A DNA stretch of 64,000 nt from Polymorphobacter_B sp038225475 (GTDB lineage Bacteria > Pseudomonadota > Alphaproteobacteria > Sphingomonadales > Sphingomonadaceae): NCBI GenBank assembly GCA_038225475.1, contig JBBRRA010000004.1, positions 62,001 through 126,000 of the forward strand. The letters are read 5' to 3'. The notes beneath the pieces were generated by a model that made no database searches, had not been told where the DNA came from, and worked only from the letters and a program-made list of their open reading frames with translations. The position numbers and the translations under genes were made by a program. Shown here one piece after another: positions 33,468 through 42,669 of this stretch; the first letter of the stretch is position 1; every line of letters starts with the position of its first letter.

Positions 33468-34379
33468 ATGACTGCTTTCCGCACTGCGTTGCTTGCCGCC
33501 GCTCTCCTGGGCACCGCCACCACATCGGCACACGCCCAGACCGGCCCGGTGCCGATCGCTGCCGAAGCGCGGTGGTTCAAGCTGGGCGCGTTGCAGCTGG
33601 CATCGCTGCACGATGCCGATTTCGTTGCCGCCAACGACGGCAAGACATTTGGCGTCGATGTCGGTCCCGAGGCGGTTGCCAAGGCACTGATCGCCGCCGG
33701 AGCGCCGGGTGACCGGCTGGCAATCAGCGTCAACGCGCTGCTCGTCCGCGTGCCGGGTCACCTTGTGTTGATCGATACCGGGCTGGGGGCGAAGGCGCAC
33801 GGCATGGTCGCCGACAGCCTGCGCAAGGCCGGCGTCACCGCTGCCGATGTTACCGATGTGCTCATCACGCATACGCACGGCGACCATGCGGGCGGGCTGG
33901 CGACTGCCGACGGCAAGCCGGCATTCCCCAAGGCCGTCGTTCGGATGGCGGCGAAGGAATGGGCATCGCTGCAGTCGCAGCCGGGTGCCAAAGATCTGGT
34001 CCAGATCATTACGCCGCAGGTGCAGACGTTCGAACCCGGTGCCCAGCTGTTGCCGGGGATCACGCCGATCGCGATCGAAGGCCATACGCCGGGACATGTC
34101 GGCTATGAGATCGCCTCGGGAACGGCGCGGCTGCTCGATATCGGCGACACCGCGCACAGCTCGATCATCTCGCTCGCCGACCCCGATTGGTCGATGGGCT
34201 TCGATGCCGACAAGGCGGTCGGCAAGGCGAGCCGCCGCGCCACACTTGCCCGGCTGGCGGCATCGCACGAGCTCGTGTTTTCGCCGCACTTTCCCTACCC
34301 CGGCGTCGGGCGGGTCGTGACGGCGGGCACCGGCTTCAGCTGGGCACCGGCAGCAGCGTCCGAGTTCGCCGCCCGGTAA
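33468..34379 (+). CDS. Periplasmic metallo-beta-lactamase-fold hydrolase, methyl parathion hydrolase-like
   Basis: A 303-residue protein with signal peptide MTAFRTALLAAALLGTATTSAHA. The zinc-binding motif is THTHGDHAGG, with further ligands in EGHTPGHVGYE, a GDTAHS Asp and a late His in FSPHFPYPGVG. The overall layout, including ALLVRVPGHLVLIDTGLG and the C-terminal FSWAP segment, resembles the methyl parathion hydrolase and lactonase branch. The natural substrate may be a lactone or ester. AAGGA lies about 9 nt before the chosen ATG; an in-frame ATG is 9 nt upstream. Confidence 0.88.
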   Translation: MTAFRTALLAAALLGTATTSAHAQTGPVPIAAEARWFKLGALQLASLHDADFVAANDGKTFGVDVGPEAVAKALIAAGAPGDRLAISVNALLVRVPGHLVLIDTGLGAKAHGMVADSLRKAGVTAADVTDVLITHTHGDHAGGLATADGKPAFPKAVVRMAAKEWASLQSQPGAKDLVQIITPQVQTFEPGAQLLPGITPIAIEGHTPGHVGYEIASGTARLLDIGDTAHSSIISLADPDWSMGFDADKAVGKASRRATLARLAASHELVFSPHFPYPGVGRVVTAGTGFSWAPAAASEFAAR

Positions 34380-34437
34380 TTTCTGGTTAACCAGCCCCGT
34401 TTCTGCTACGCCCGACCCCGGCAGCAGGGGATCAGCG

Positions 34438-34695
34438 ATGGCGCAAGTTCGGTGCGGTACGTGCGGCGGCACGGGAAGCGTTGCGGGCGATGACGGCGCG
34501 TCGGCGACGTGCGGTACGTGCGGCGGCAGCGGCTATGTCGATGACGGCGTCGCGCCGCCGCCGCCACCGCCGCCGCCCGTGCCCAACACCGCATGCAGTT
34601 CACCGGGCTGCGGTTGTTCCGGCTGGCGCGAGGGCTCGGTGGCAACGCCCAATCGCTGCGGCAGCTGTGGTCATTCAAAGCAAAACCACAGCTGA
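34438..34695 (+). CDS. Small cysteine-rich protein with DnaJ-type zinc motifs
   Basis: An 85-residue protein with two CGTCGGTG/CGTCGGSG motifs (CxxCxGxG, as in the DnaJ zinc-finger domain) at about residues 6-31. An eight-proline run follows, then a C-terminal set of cysteines (ACSSPGCGCSG, CGSCGHS). The two motifs derive from an exact 20-nt direct repeat (34452-34471 and 34509-34528). It probably binds zinc; partners are unknown. Its stop is 6 nt from that of the convergent amidohydrolase gene. Confidence 0.7.
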   Translation: MAQVRCGTCGGTGSVAGDDGASATCGTCGGSGYVDDGVAPPPPPPPPVPNTACSSPGCGCSGWREGSVATPNRCGSCGHSKQNHS

Positions 34696-34701
34696 CCCGC
34701 G

Positions 34702-35973
34702 TCAGGGCTGGCGGGCGTCCTTTGCGACCACGCCGCCCTTGATAACGACCGTCACGCTCTCGAGCACGCGCACATCGGCGAGCGGATTGCCCTTGACCGC
34801 GATCAGGTCGCCGTAGCGCCCGACGGCGATCGCGCCGACATCGGCGGTGCGGCCCAGCGCCTCGCTGGCGTTTGCGGTCGCCGCCTGAATCGCCTGCATC
34901 GGGGTCATGCCCCACTCGACCATCTTGGCGAACTGCCGCGCGTTCTGGCCGTGCGGATAGACGCCGGCATCGGTACCGAACACCTGTTTGACGCCAGCCT
35001 TGACCGCGCGGCGGAAAGTTTCGCGCTGCTGCCGCCCGATCAACTTTTCCTTGGCGAGCGATTCAGCGAAAACGCCGTTCTTCGTGCCCTCGGCAAGGAT
35101 GTAGTCGTCGTCGTAAATGTCCATCGAAAACCAGCTGCCGATTTTCTTGGCGAGCGCGAAGCTTTCGTCGTCGGCAAGGCTGGCATGCTCGATCGTGTCG
35201 GTCCCGGCGCGGAGCGCGGCGTTGATCCCGGCGGCACCGTGGGCGTGCACCGCGACGCGCAGGCCGAGCATGTGCGCTTCGGCGACAAGGGCGTTCATTT
35301 CCTCCTGCGTATATTGCTGCCCGCCGACGCTGTCGGTCTTGGAGAACACGCCGCCGGTGCCGCAGAATTTGATCACTTCGGCGCCGTATTTGCGAAGCTC
35401 GCGGACCTTGGCACGGATCGCCTCGGGGCCATTGGCGACCGAAGTCATATCGACATGGACGTCGGGCGGAAACTCGGTCGAATCGCAGTGGCCGCCGGTC
35501 GCGCCGATCGCATAGGTCGCCGGAACGATGCGCGGGCCGGGGATGAACCCGCCCTCGATCGCCTGCTTCAGCCCGACATCGTCATAGTTGCCGCTGCCGA
35601 CATTACGGACCGTGGTGAACCCCGCCTCGAGCGTGTCGCGCGCGTGCGCAACACCGATTGCGGTATTAAAGCTCGCGACATGCTCGAGCGCGCGGTAGCC
35701 GCTGATCGTCGGCTCGGCGGTCAGATGGACGTGCATGTCGATCAGGCCCGGCAGCAACGTCATGCCGGGCAGGTCGATCCGCCGCGCGCCCGCTGGAATT
35801 GCGGTGCTCGCCGCCGGACCGGCAGCAGTGATGCGCCCATCGGTAATAACCACCACCGGCGCATCGACGGTGCGCCCGGCGAGCACATCGACCATATGCG
35901 CAGCGGTCACCGCGACGGTTTCGGCGTGCAGCGGCGTCGCCAGCAGCGCCAGCAGCCCGATCAGTTTTTTCAT
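34702..35973 (-). CDS. Secreted metal-dependent amidohydrolase
   Basis: A 423-residue amidohydrolase-superfamily enzyme with a signal peptide (MKKLIGLLALLATPLHA). Metal ligands are visible: HVH in DMHVHLTAEP, the carboxylated Lys region EVIKFCGTGG, HAHGAAG, EHASLAD and the Asp in FGTDAGVYPHG. This is the imidazolonepropionase/prolidase-type branch; substrates may be peptides or N-acyl amino acids. Three ATGs are in tandem (35979, 35976, 35973); the last has the best spacing from a GGGGGG ribosome site. It follows the DUF885 gene by 20 nt, likely one operon. Confidence 0.9.
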   Translation of the reverse strand: MKKLIGLLALLATPLHAETVAVTAAHMVDVLAGRTVDAPVVVITDGRITAAGPAASTAIPAGARRIDLPGMTLLPGLIDMHVHLTAEPTISGYRALEHVASFNTAIGVAHARDTLEAGFTTVRNVGSGNYDDVGLKQAIEGGFIPGPRIVPATYAIGATGGHCDSTEFPPDVHVDMTSVANGPEAIRAKVRELRKYGAEVIKFCGTGGVFSKTDSVGGQQYTQEEMNALVAEAHMLGLRVAVHAHGAAGINAALRAGTDTIEHASLADDESFALAKKIGSWFSMDIYDDDYILAEGTKNGVFAESLAKEKLIGRQQRETFRRAVKAGVKQVFGTDAGVYPHGQNARQFAKMVEWGMTPMQAIQAATANASEALGRTADVGAIAVGRYGDLIAVKGNPLADVRVLESVTVVIKGGVVAKDARQP

Positions 35974-35993
35974 CATCATCCCCCCAAATGCCT

Positions 35994-37835
35994 TCAAGCA
36001 GTCTTTGCCGCAGCCACATAATTACCGATCACGGTACTCAGCACCGTCAGCGGCACGCCGCCGGTGCGGACGATCGCATCGTTGAAATCGCGCTGGTCGA
36101 ACTTCGGCCCCAGTTCCGCCTTCGCCTGCGAACGCAGCCGGATGATTTCGTTGTGGCCGATCTTATAGCCGCAAGCCTGCCCCGGCGAGGCGCAATAGCG
36201 GTCGATCTCGCTCGTCACCGCGCCGTTCGAGCGCCCGGTGTTCGCCACCATGAAGCCGATCGCCTGCGCGCGCGTCCAGCGCTTGGCATGCATGCCGGTA
36301 TCGACCACGAGCCGCACGGCACGGAACCGCTGCGCCTGCAGATAGCCGAGCCGCGCGAGCGGATCGTCGGTGTACAGCCCGCTCTCGTCGACCAGTTGCT
36401 CGGCATACAACGCCCAGCCTTCGACAAAGGCGTTGAACCCGAGCAGCGACGCAATCAGCGGCACGTCGGCACGGTGTTCGGCAAGATAGGCACCCTGCCA
36501 TGCATGGCCGGGGATCGCCTCGTGCGCGGTCAGCGACGGGATCGTCCAGCGCGGCCAATAGCTCGTGTCTTTGAGGTTGATGTAATAAATTGCCGGGCGC
36601 GAGCCATCGACCGCGGCGAAGTTCATATAGCCGAGCGCCGCCCCGTCCTGAATATCGGCGGGCACGCGCTTGACCTGCACCTCGGCGTTCATGTGCAGCT
36701 TTGAAATGCCGGCGAGTTGCGGGCGGATCGCAGCGATCCGGCTGGCAACATAGTCGACCGCCTCGGCGCGCCCGGCATCGGTGTTGGGGAACAGATATTT
36801 CGGGTCTGCCGACAGCGCCGACATCCGCGCGCCGACCGAACCCGTCGTCATGCCCAGGCGCTTGAGCAGCGTATCCATCTCCGCCTCGATCTCGGCATTC
36901 TGGCGCAGGCCGGTCGCGTGGATGGCATCGGCGCTAAGGTCGGTGGTGGTCTGGCTGCGCAGCTGCCACGCATAATAGCGCTCGCCGTCGGGCAGCTTCC
37001 ACATCCCGGCATCGCCGGTGGCGCGGGGTTGCAGCTTTTGCAGCGCCGCAATCTGCCGGTCGAGCGCCGGATAGACCGTGGTTTCGACGATGGCCACCGC
37101 GCGCGCCGACGGATCGGCACCAAGGTGCTTGGCGGCAACGCGCCGGGCGAGCGAGGTGACCATGCGCTGCCGTGCAGCGGGCGTAGCGCGCAGCGCGGTC
37201 ATTTGCGTCAGCGTGGTCGACAGCAGGTAATCGGGCAGGACGACGCCGCGGCCTCCGTCGGCGGTGACCACCGCGGTCTCCTGATCGAGCTGCGCGCCGA
37301 ACGCGTTCAACCGCGCCAGATAGCCGTCGACGTCGGCGGGGGCTTCGAGCCGGTGCGCCGAATCGAGGAACTCGGGCACGTTCTGATAGGCACCGTTCTG
37401 CTGGCTGACGGCATAGGGCAGGCCGCCGCTCAAGTCGGAGCGGCCATAGCCGAAGCGCGCGCCCGCCAGCCCGCTGTCGAGCGCGTACAGCACGGTGTCA
37501 TAGCGGACCTGCTCGGCGGGCGTCAGGCTGGCGCGGTCGATGTGCGCGATCTCGGTGCGGAACGCCGCCATCCGGCTGCGCAGCCGCGCATCGGCGGCCG
37601 GCGACTTGTCGTCGAGCCGCGATGCCAGCGCGGCGCGCGCCCCGGTGTCGAGGCCGATCTGCGTCGCCGTCTCGGGCCGGGCCGCCAGCACCATTTCCGC
37701 CAGTCGGTCGAGCGTCGCGCCGAATGCTGCCGAACTGCTCGCCGTGCCCGGCCGCAGCGCGTTTGCACCCGCCGGCAGGCCGAGCAATGCGCCCGCAATC
37801 GCAGTTTGTTGCAGCACTTCACGGCGATTGAGCAT
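35994..37835 (-). CDS. Secreted DUF885-family zinc peptidase-like protein
   Basis: A 613-residue protein with a twin-arginine-like signal (MLNRREVLQQTAIAGALLGL). The DUF885 domain has the HEAIPGHAWQ motif (HExxxH-like) and EGWALYAEQLVDE about 35 residues later, consistent with a metallopeptidase. GGGAGG lies 8 nt upstream of the ATG at 37835. The downstream amidohydrolase gene is 20 nt away, so both probably work on periplasmic peptides or related amides. Confidence 0.88.
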   Translation of the reverse strand: MLNRREVLQQTAIAGALLGLPAGANALRPGTASSSAAFGATLDRLAEMVLAARPETATQIGLDTGARAALASRLDDKSPAADARLRSRMAAFRTEIAHIDRASLTPAEQVRYDTVLYALDSGLAGARFGYGRSDLSGGLPYAVSQQNGAYQNVPEFLDSAHRLEAPADVDGYLARLNAFGAQLDQETAVVTADGGRGVVLPDYLLSTTLTQMTALRATPAARQRMVTSLARRVAAKHLGADPSARAVAIVETTVYPALDRQIAALQKLQPRATGDAGMWKLPDGERYYAWQLRSQTTTDLSADAIHATGLRQNAEIEAEMDTLLKRLGMTTGSVGARMSALSADPKYLFPNTDAGRAEAVDYVASRIAAIRPQLAGISKLHMNAEVQVKRVPADIQDGAALGYMNFAAVDGSRPAIYYINLKDTSYWPRWTIPSLTAHEAIPGHAWQGAYLAEHRADVPLIASLLGFNAFVEGWALYAEQLVDESGLYTDDPLARLGYLQAQRFRAVRLVVDTGMHAKRWTRAQAIGFMVANTGRSNGAVTSEIDRYCASPGQACGYKIGHNEIIRLRSQAKAELGPKFDQRDFNDAIVRTGGVPLTVLSTVIGNYVAAAKTA

Positions 37836-37938
37836 GCATATCCTCCCAGACATTGGCGTGACCCTAGGGGCGGCGGATGGCAGGGGCAAGCCGGGCGCGA
37901 AGCGTTGCTGCGCGGGGCTGGAACGTCCCACGCTTTTT

Positions 37939-37966
37939 TGTGTCAGCCTGTGTCAGCTGTGTCAGC
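37939..37966. repeat. Three tandem copies of TGTGTCAGC
   Basis: TGTGTCAGC occurs at 37939-37947, 37949-37957 and 37958-37966 in the gap between the DUF885 gene and the class V aminotransferase gene. The 10- and 9-nt periods put them on nearly the same helix face, as for repeated protein-binding sites. No function is known. Confidence 0.5.
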
Positions 37967-37993
37967 CGCGCGGGGGCGAAGCTGCTGATAATT

Positions 37994-38011
37994 CCGGCGT
38001 GCACACGCCGG
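37994..38011. terminator. Hairpin upstream of the DUF885 gene
   Basis: CCGGCGTG-CA-CACGCCGG is a perfect 8-bp inverted repeat lying about 100 nt past the minus-strand aminotransferase stop (38111) and about 160 nt before the DUF885 start. It could end the aminotransferase transcript. No T-tract follows on either strand. Confidence 0.4.
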
Positions 38012-38110
38012 TCCAGGGCGGGACCGTGAAAAACCACCGCGATTATTGCCGCGCGTGCCCAGGCTGCAGAATGTGCCATATCGGCACATCGTTGTCAACG
38101 CGCCGCGCCC

Positions 38111-39349
38111 TTACAGTTCCGCCAGCGCGCCGAGCAACTGCGCAACCTCGTCGGCGGTATTGTAATGCACCAGCCCAAGCCGGACGAGGCCGCCGGTCGC
38201 CTCCAGCCCCAGCCGCGCAATCGGTTCGCGCGCATAGAAATTGCCCGACCACGCGCAGATGCCCTGCGCTGCCAGCGCCGCGGCCACCGCGTCGGGGGCA
38301 TGGCCATCGAGCGTGAACGCAAAGGTCGGCACGCGCGCGTCGAGCGTCGGCGGGCCGTACAGCCGCACCTTGGGGTTTGCCAGCAGCCCTTCGAGCAGCG
38401 CCTCCGACAGCGTCGTCTCATAGTCGGCGATCGCCGCCATCCCGGCACGCACCGCAGCGCGGCGTTCGCCGTTGGTCGGCGTGCCCATCGTCGTGCCGAT
38501 CCACGCCAGATGCTCGACCGCACCGGCGGTTCCGGCCTGGCCTTCGAACGACGGCGTGCCGGTTTCGAACTTGTGTCCCGCCGGCGTGTCGGCGGCCGGG
38601 CGCACCTTATAGGCCTCCAATTCGCTCAACAGCGCGGCGCGGCCCCACAATACGCCCTGGTGCGGGCCGAAGAATTTGTACGGCGAACAGACCAGCAGGT
38701 CGGCCCCCATCGTCGCCACATCGGTCGCGAGGTGCGGCACCGACTGGACCGCATCGACGAACAGCAGCGCCTTGCTGCGCGCCTTCACGATCTCGGCGAT
38801 GCGCGCAATGTCGTTGACCGTACCGAGCGCGTTCGAGGCAGCGCCGACGGCAACGATGCGCGTCCGCGGCCCGAGCAGGTTCGGCAGGCTGTCGAGATCG
38901 AGCCGCCCGTCTTCGGGCTTCAGGTCGATCCAGCGCACCGTCAACCCCTTGTCGCGCGCCAGCAGCAGCCACGGCGCGACATTGGCATCATGGTCGAGGC
39001 GGCTGAGCACGATCTCGTCATTGGCGTAAAACCGCCGGCCGAGCGCGCGCGTGATGCTGAACGTCAGCGAGGTCATGTTCTGCCCGAACGCAATCTCGCT
39101 CGCATCGGCACCGAGCAGGTCGGCAACGGCGTCGTGCGCGGCCGCGCTCAGCGCGTCGGTGGCGACCGAGGTGGCGAATGCGCCGCCCGAGTTCGCGGTG
39201 CCGCTTTCGAGATGCGCGACCATTCCGGCGATCGCGCGCTTGCAGACCTGCGTGCCACCGGGCGCATCGAAATAGACGCGCGGGCGGTCGTCGTCACGCC
39301 GATGCAGCGCCGGAAATTCGGCGCGAATTGCGTCGATACTATAAGCCAA
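38111..39349 (-). CDS. Cysteine desulfurase-like class V aminotransferase
   Basis: A 412-residue PLP enzyme of the NifS/SufS-like branch. Visible are FDAPGGTQ near the N-terminus, the PLP-contact region FVDAVQSVPH, the Schiff-base Lys in CSPYKFFGPHQG, and FETGTPSFEGQAG. The catalytic Cys loop of group I/II desulfurases is not evident, so the substrate may not be cysteine. The start is TTG at 39349, with AGGGGA about 6-9 nt upstream; no ATG in frame fits better. Confidence 0.88.
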   Translation of the reverse strand: MAYSIDAIRAEFPALHRRDDDRPRVYFDAPGGTQVCKRAIAGMVAHLESGTANSGGAFATSVATDALSAAAHDAVADLLGADASEIAFGQNMTSLTFSITRALGRRFYANDEIVLSRLDHDANVAPWLLLARDKGLTVRWIDLKPEDGRLDLDSLPNLLGPRTRIVAVGAASNALGTVNDIARIAEIVKARSKALLFVDAVQSVPHLATDVATMGADLLVCSPYKFFGPHQGVLWGRAALLSELEAYKVRPAADTPAGHKFETGTPSFEGQAGTAGAVEHLAWIGTTMGTPTNGERRAAVRAGMAAIADYETTLSEALLEGLLANPKVRLYGPPTLDARVPTFAFTLDGHAPDAVAAALAAQGICAWSGNFYAREPIARLGLEATGGLVRLGLVHYNTADEVAQLLGALAEL

Positions 39350-39561
39350 ACTACATCCCCTGCCGATCAGTCGCCCGCACTATGGTGCAATGCCATGCCA
39401 CGCCAATGGTAAATGCGGCGTCACCGAGCGATGAAGCGTGCACAAGCACGGTTGTATCCACCGTCGACGTGCAGCATGGCTGCGTCATAATCACAGCCTG
39501 CCAGCGCCGCGCGGACCTTTTGGGCGGCCATGACGTTGCGGCCTGTCGTCGAGGAACCGAG

Positions 39562-40356
39562 ATGCGCCTGCTCGCCCAATGCCATTTGCGCTACACCGTG
39601 GCCGCGCCGATGGCGGCGATCGCCAAGGTGCATGTGCGGCCCGAGCCCGGCCAAGCCATTGTTAACGAACACCTCGACCTGACGAGCGGGGCTGCGTTGG
39701 CAGTTGCCGACGACACCGCGGGTGCGGCGCGCTGGCTGACCGGCAGCGTCAGCGGCGATTTCGAGATTGCCTATCGCGCCACCGTCGATGTGCTGCCACG
39801 GCTGCCGCTGCCCGACACCGCCGAGCAGCATGACTGGGCGGCGCTATCGCCCGAAATCCTGAACTATCTGCTGCCGAGCCGGTTTTGCCCGTCGGACAAA
39901 TTCGGGCGCTTCGCGGCGCGCGAGTTCGGCGATGTTGCCGCCGGCGGCGCACGCGTGCGCGCCATTCTCGACTGGCTGCATGCCAAGGTCGACTATATCC
40001 ACGGGGTCAGCGACGCCGAAACCACCGCCGAACGCACCTTTGTCGATCGGGCCGGCGTGTGTCGCGATTTCACGCACCTCGGCATCACGCTGTGCCGCGC
40101 CAGCGGCATCCCGGCGCGCGCCGTCGCCGCCTATGCGCTGGCGCTCGAACCGGCGGACTTCCATGCGGTGATGGAGGTCTATGTCGGCGGCGGCTGGTGG
40201 CTGATCGACCCGACCCGGCTCGCCCCGGTCGACGGGCTGATCCGCATCGTCCACGGCCGCGACGCCGCCGACATCGCGTTCTTGACCACGGCAGGTGCGG
40301 CCGAGCAGGTCGCGGTGACGGTGTCGGTGGCCGAGCTAAAGCGCCCGCTGCTATAG
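39562..40356 (+). CDS. Transglutaminase-like cysteine protease family protein
   Basis: A 264-residue cytoplasmic protein. The N-terminal ~130 residues form a beta-rich domain often found before this core. The transglutaminase-like core follows, with Cys in AGVCRDFTHLGITLCRASGIPAR, His in DFHAVMEVYVGGGWWLIDPT and the trailing Asp. Such bacterial proteins are probably peptidases or amidases. GAGGAA precedes the ATG. The last 6 nt overlap the 3' end of the convergent acyl-CoA synthetase gene. Confidence 0.88.
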   Translation: MRLLAQCHLRYTVAAPMAAIAKVHVRPEPGQAIVNEHLDLTSGAALAVADDTAGAARWLTGSVSGDFEIAYRATVDVLPRLPLPDTAEQHDWAALSPEILNYLLPSRFCPSDKFGRFAAREFGDVAAGGARVRAILDWLHAKVDYIHGVSDAETTAERTFVDRAGVCRDFTHLGITLCRASGIPARAVAAYALALEPADFHAVMEVYVGGGWWLIDPTRLAPVDGLIRIVHGRDAADIAFLTTAGAAEQVAVTVSVAELKRPLL

Positions 40357-41868
40357 CACCGCGCGCGCGCTATAGCCGTCGCGCAGTTCGCGCTTGAGCA
40401 CCTTGCCGATCGCGCTGCGCGGCAGCGCATCGACCAGCACCACATTGGCCAGCCGCTGCGTCTTGCCGAGCCGCGCATTCGCCCAGTCGCGCAGGGTGTC
40501 GGCGTCGGCACCGCGCGACACGATGAACGCCACCGGCGTCTCGCCCCAGCGCTCCGACGCCACGCCGACCACAGCGACTTCGGCGACATCGGCGTGCGCG
40601 GCGACGACTGCCTCGATATCGCTCGGATAGATGTTGAACCCGCCCGAGATGATCATGTCCTTCTTGCGGTCCATCAGCGTCAGGAAGCCGTCGTCGTCGA
40701 AGCGCCCGACGTCGCCGGTGCGGATGAAGCTGTACCCGTCGGGGCTGGTCCATGTTGCCGCCGCGGTCGCATCGGGGCGGCCGTGATAGCCGTTCATCAT
40801 CGATTGCGACCGCCCGACGATTTCGCCGATCGCGCCGCTTGCCACCTCGACACCGTCCTCGCCGATCAGGCGGATGTCGCACCCCGGCGACGGGCGCCCG
40901 ACGGTGTGGAGCTTGTCGGGAAACTGGTGCGCGACGAGCGTGCACGAGCCGCCGCCCTCGGTCATGCCGAAAAACTCGACCAGCCCGCCCGGCCAGCGGC
41001 GCAGCACATCGGCCTTCAATTCGGCGGCGAACGGCGCGCTGGTGCAGAATTTCATCACGAACCGCGACAGGTCGTGTGCGTCGAAATCGGGGTGCTCCAT
41101 CAGGCGCCGGTATTGCACCGGCACCAGCATCGTATGCGTAACGCCGTGGCGCACCGCGCGTTCGAGATAGCCGCCGACGTCGAACTTGCGCATCAGGATC
41201 ACGGTGCCGCCGTTCGCCAGCGTCGGCACGAAACACACCAGCGTGGTGTTCGAATACAGCGGCGTCGAGAGCAAGCTGACGGTGTCGGGGCCATAGCCGA
41301 GCTTCATCCCCTGCGCGTGCGGCCAGCGCATCCGGTGCGACTGAACGATGCCCTTGGGCGTGCCCGTCGTGCCGCTCGAATAAATGATGTTGAACGGCAT
41401 TTCGGGGGTGATCGCGGCGGGCGCGGGCCGCGTTCCGAGCGGCGTCAACCACGCGTCATGGTCGTCGAGCGCCAAGGTCGGCGGCAGCGCGCGGCCATGC
41501 AGCGCGGCCGCCACCTCGGTATCGATGAACAGCAGCTTGGCATCGCAATCGGCGATCATCGCGGCGAGCCCGTCCGCCGTCGATGACGGCGCGAGCGGCG
41601 CTACCGCGGCTCCGGCGCGCAGGATCCCGATAAACAGCGCGGCGTAATTCACCGACGCCGCGCCGCAGATCGACACCGCTTGCCCCGGCAGCACGCCGTC
41701 CCGCTGCAGCGCCGCGGCGATCCGGTCGGCGCGCGCATCGAGCGCGGCATAGGTCAGGGTCATCGTGTCGTCGATCAGCGCGACACGGTCCGCAGCCTCG
41801 GCGGCGTGCAGCCGGATCAGGTCGGACAGCGTGCCGAAATCGGCGTCGATGGCGTGCGCGGCGAGCAT
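40351..41868 (-). CDS. AMP-forming acyl-CoA synthetase
   Basis: A 505-residue ANL-superfamily ligase. The P-loop is YSSGTTGTPKG. The adenylate-binding block is VEFFGMTEGGG. Then come IRTGDVGRFDDDGFLTLMDRKKDMIISGG and the C-terminal Lys in AIGKVLKREL. It activates a fatty or aromatic acid to its CoA ester. Substrate is unknown. It is 33 nt downstream of the TrpF-like gene on the same strand, so both may be co-transcribed. Confidence 0.92.
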   Translation of the reverse strand: MLAAHAIDADFGTLSDLIRLHAAEAADRVALIDDTMTLTYAALDARADRIAAALQRDGVLPGQAVSICGAASVNYAALFIGILRAGAAVAPLAPSSTADGLAAMIADCDAKLLFIDTEVAAALHGRALPPTLALDDHDAWLTPLGTRPAPAAITPEMPFNIIYSSGTTGTPKGIVQSHRMRWPHAQGMKLGYGPDTVSLLSTPLYSNTTLVCFVPTLANGGTVILMRKFDVGGYLERAVRHGVTHTMLVPVQYRRLMEHPDFDAHDLSRFVMKFCTSAPFAAELKADVLRRWPGGLVEFFGMTEGGGSCTLVAHQFPDKLHTVGRPSPGCDIRLIGEDGVEVASGAIGEIVGRSQSMMNGYHGRPDATAAATWTSPDGYSFIRTGDVGRFDDDGFLTLMDRKKDMIISGGFNIYPSDIEAVVAAHADVAEVAVVGVASERWGETPVAFIVSRGADADTLRDWANARLGKTQRLANVVLVDALPRSAIGKVLKRELRDGYSARAVL

Positions 41869-41901
41869 GGGGCAACCCTTAAAACGGCGGACAGGAAGGC
41901 T

Positions 41902-42570
41902 TCACTCGGTTGGCGCATCGGCGGTTGCGACGGCCCGCATGAAATCGCCGAGCTTGTGCGGATCGAGCGCGCCGTTGCTGCGGACCCCCGAACACAGATC
42001 GACGCCAAAGGGCCGGACGCGGCGGATCGCGTCGCCGACATTCGATGCCGTCAGTCCGCCCGCCAGGAACACCGGCACCGGGCTGGCGCGGACGAAGGCG
42101 GCGCTGATCGACCAGTCGTGGATGCGTCCCGTGCCGCCGAGCTCGGGCACCGCGCCGCCCGGGCGACCCGAATCGAGCAGGAACGCGTGCACGAACGGCG
42201 CATAGGCAGCGATCAGGTCGAGCGCATCGCTGCCTTCGACATGCACTACCTGCACCCGGCGCAGGTGCGGCGTCCGTTCAGCGAGGCGTGCGGATTCGCG
42301 CCGGTCGATATGGCTGACGATCTGCACCACCGCCGGCCGGGTGCGCTCGGCATGCGCGAGAATCGCATCGGCGGTGATCTCCGACGTCAGCAGAAAGGTG
42401 GCGACCGGCGGCGGCGTATCGGCGGCAATGCGCGCGATTTCGGGATCGGTGATCGGACCGGGCCCCGATGGCATCTGCCCGACCAGTCCGATCGCGTCCG
42501 CGCCTGCGGCAATCGCGGTGCGTGCCTCCGCGACCGACGCGATGCAGCAAATCTTGACGCGAGTCCGCAT
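41902..42570 (-). CDS. TrpF-like (phosphoribosylanthranilate isomerase-like) protein
   Basis: A 222-residue (beta/alpha)8-barrel protein. The first strand is VKICCIAS, with Cys in the TrpF general-base position. GADAIGLVGQ replaces the usual GADAIGFVF. HAFLLDSG supplies the general-acid Asp, FLAGGLTASNV and DLCSGVRSNGALDPHKL the phosphate-binding region. The phosphate-site residues and the lack of any trp neighbours suggest a paralogue with another substrate. ATG at 42570. Confidence 0.75.
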   Translation of the reverse strand: MRTRVKICCIASVAEARTAIAAGADAIGLVGQMPSGPGPITDPEIARIAADTPPPVATFLLTSEITADAILAHAERTRPAVVQIVSHIDRRESARLAERTPHLRRVQVVHVEGSDALDLIAAYAPFVHAFLLDSGRPGGAVPELGGTGRIHDWSISAAFVRASPVPVFLAGGLTASNVGDAIRRVRPFGVDLCSGVRSNGALDPHKLGDFMRAVATADAPTE

Positions 42571-42669
42571 CGCCTTCCTATGCCGTCGCGCTCGGCGCAG
42601 CGCAATGATCGCTGCCTGTACCGTGGCCCCCGCAGCATGCTAGGCCGACGCCGCAAGCGGGAGCCATCG

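Noticed and set aside
37939..37966. CRISPR-like array
   Set aside because: Only three 9-nt direct copies with no spacers and no cas genes.
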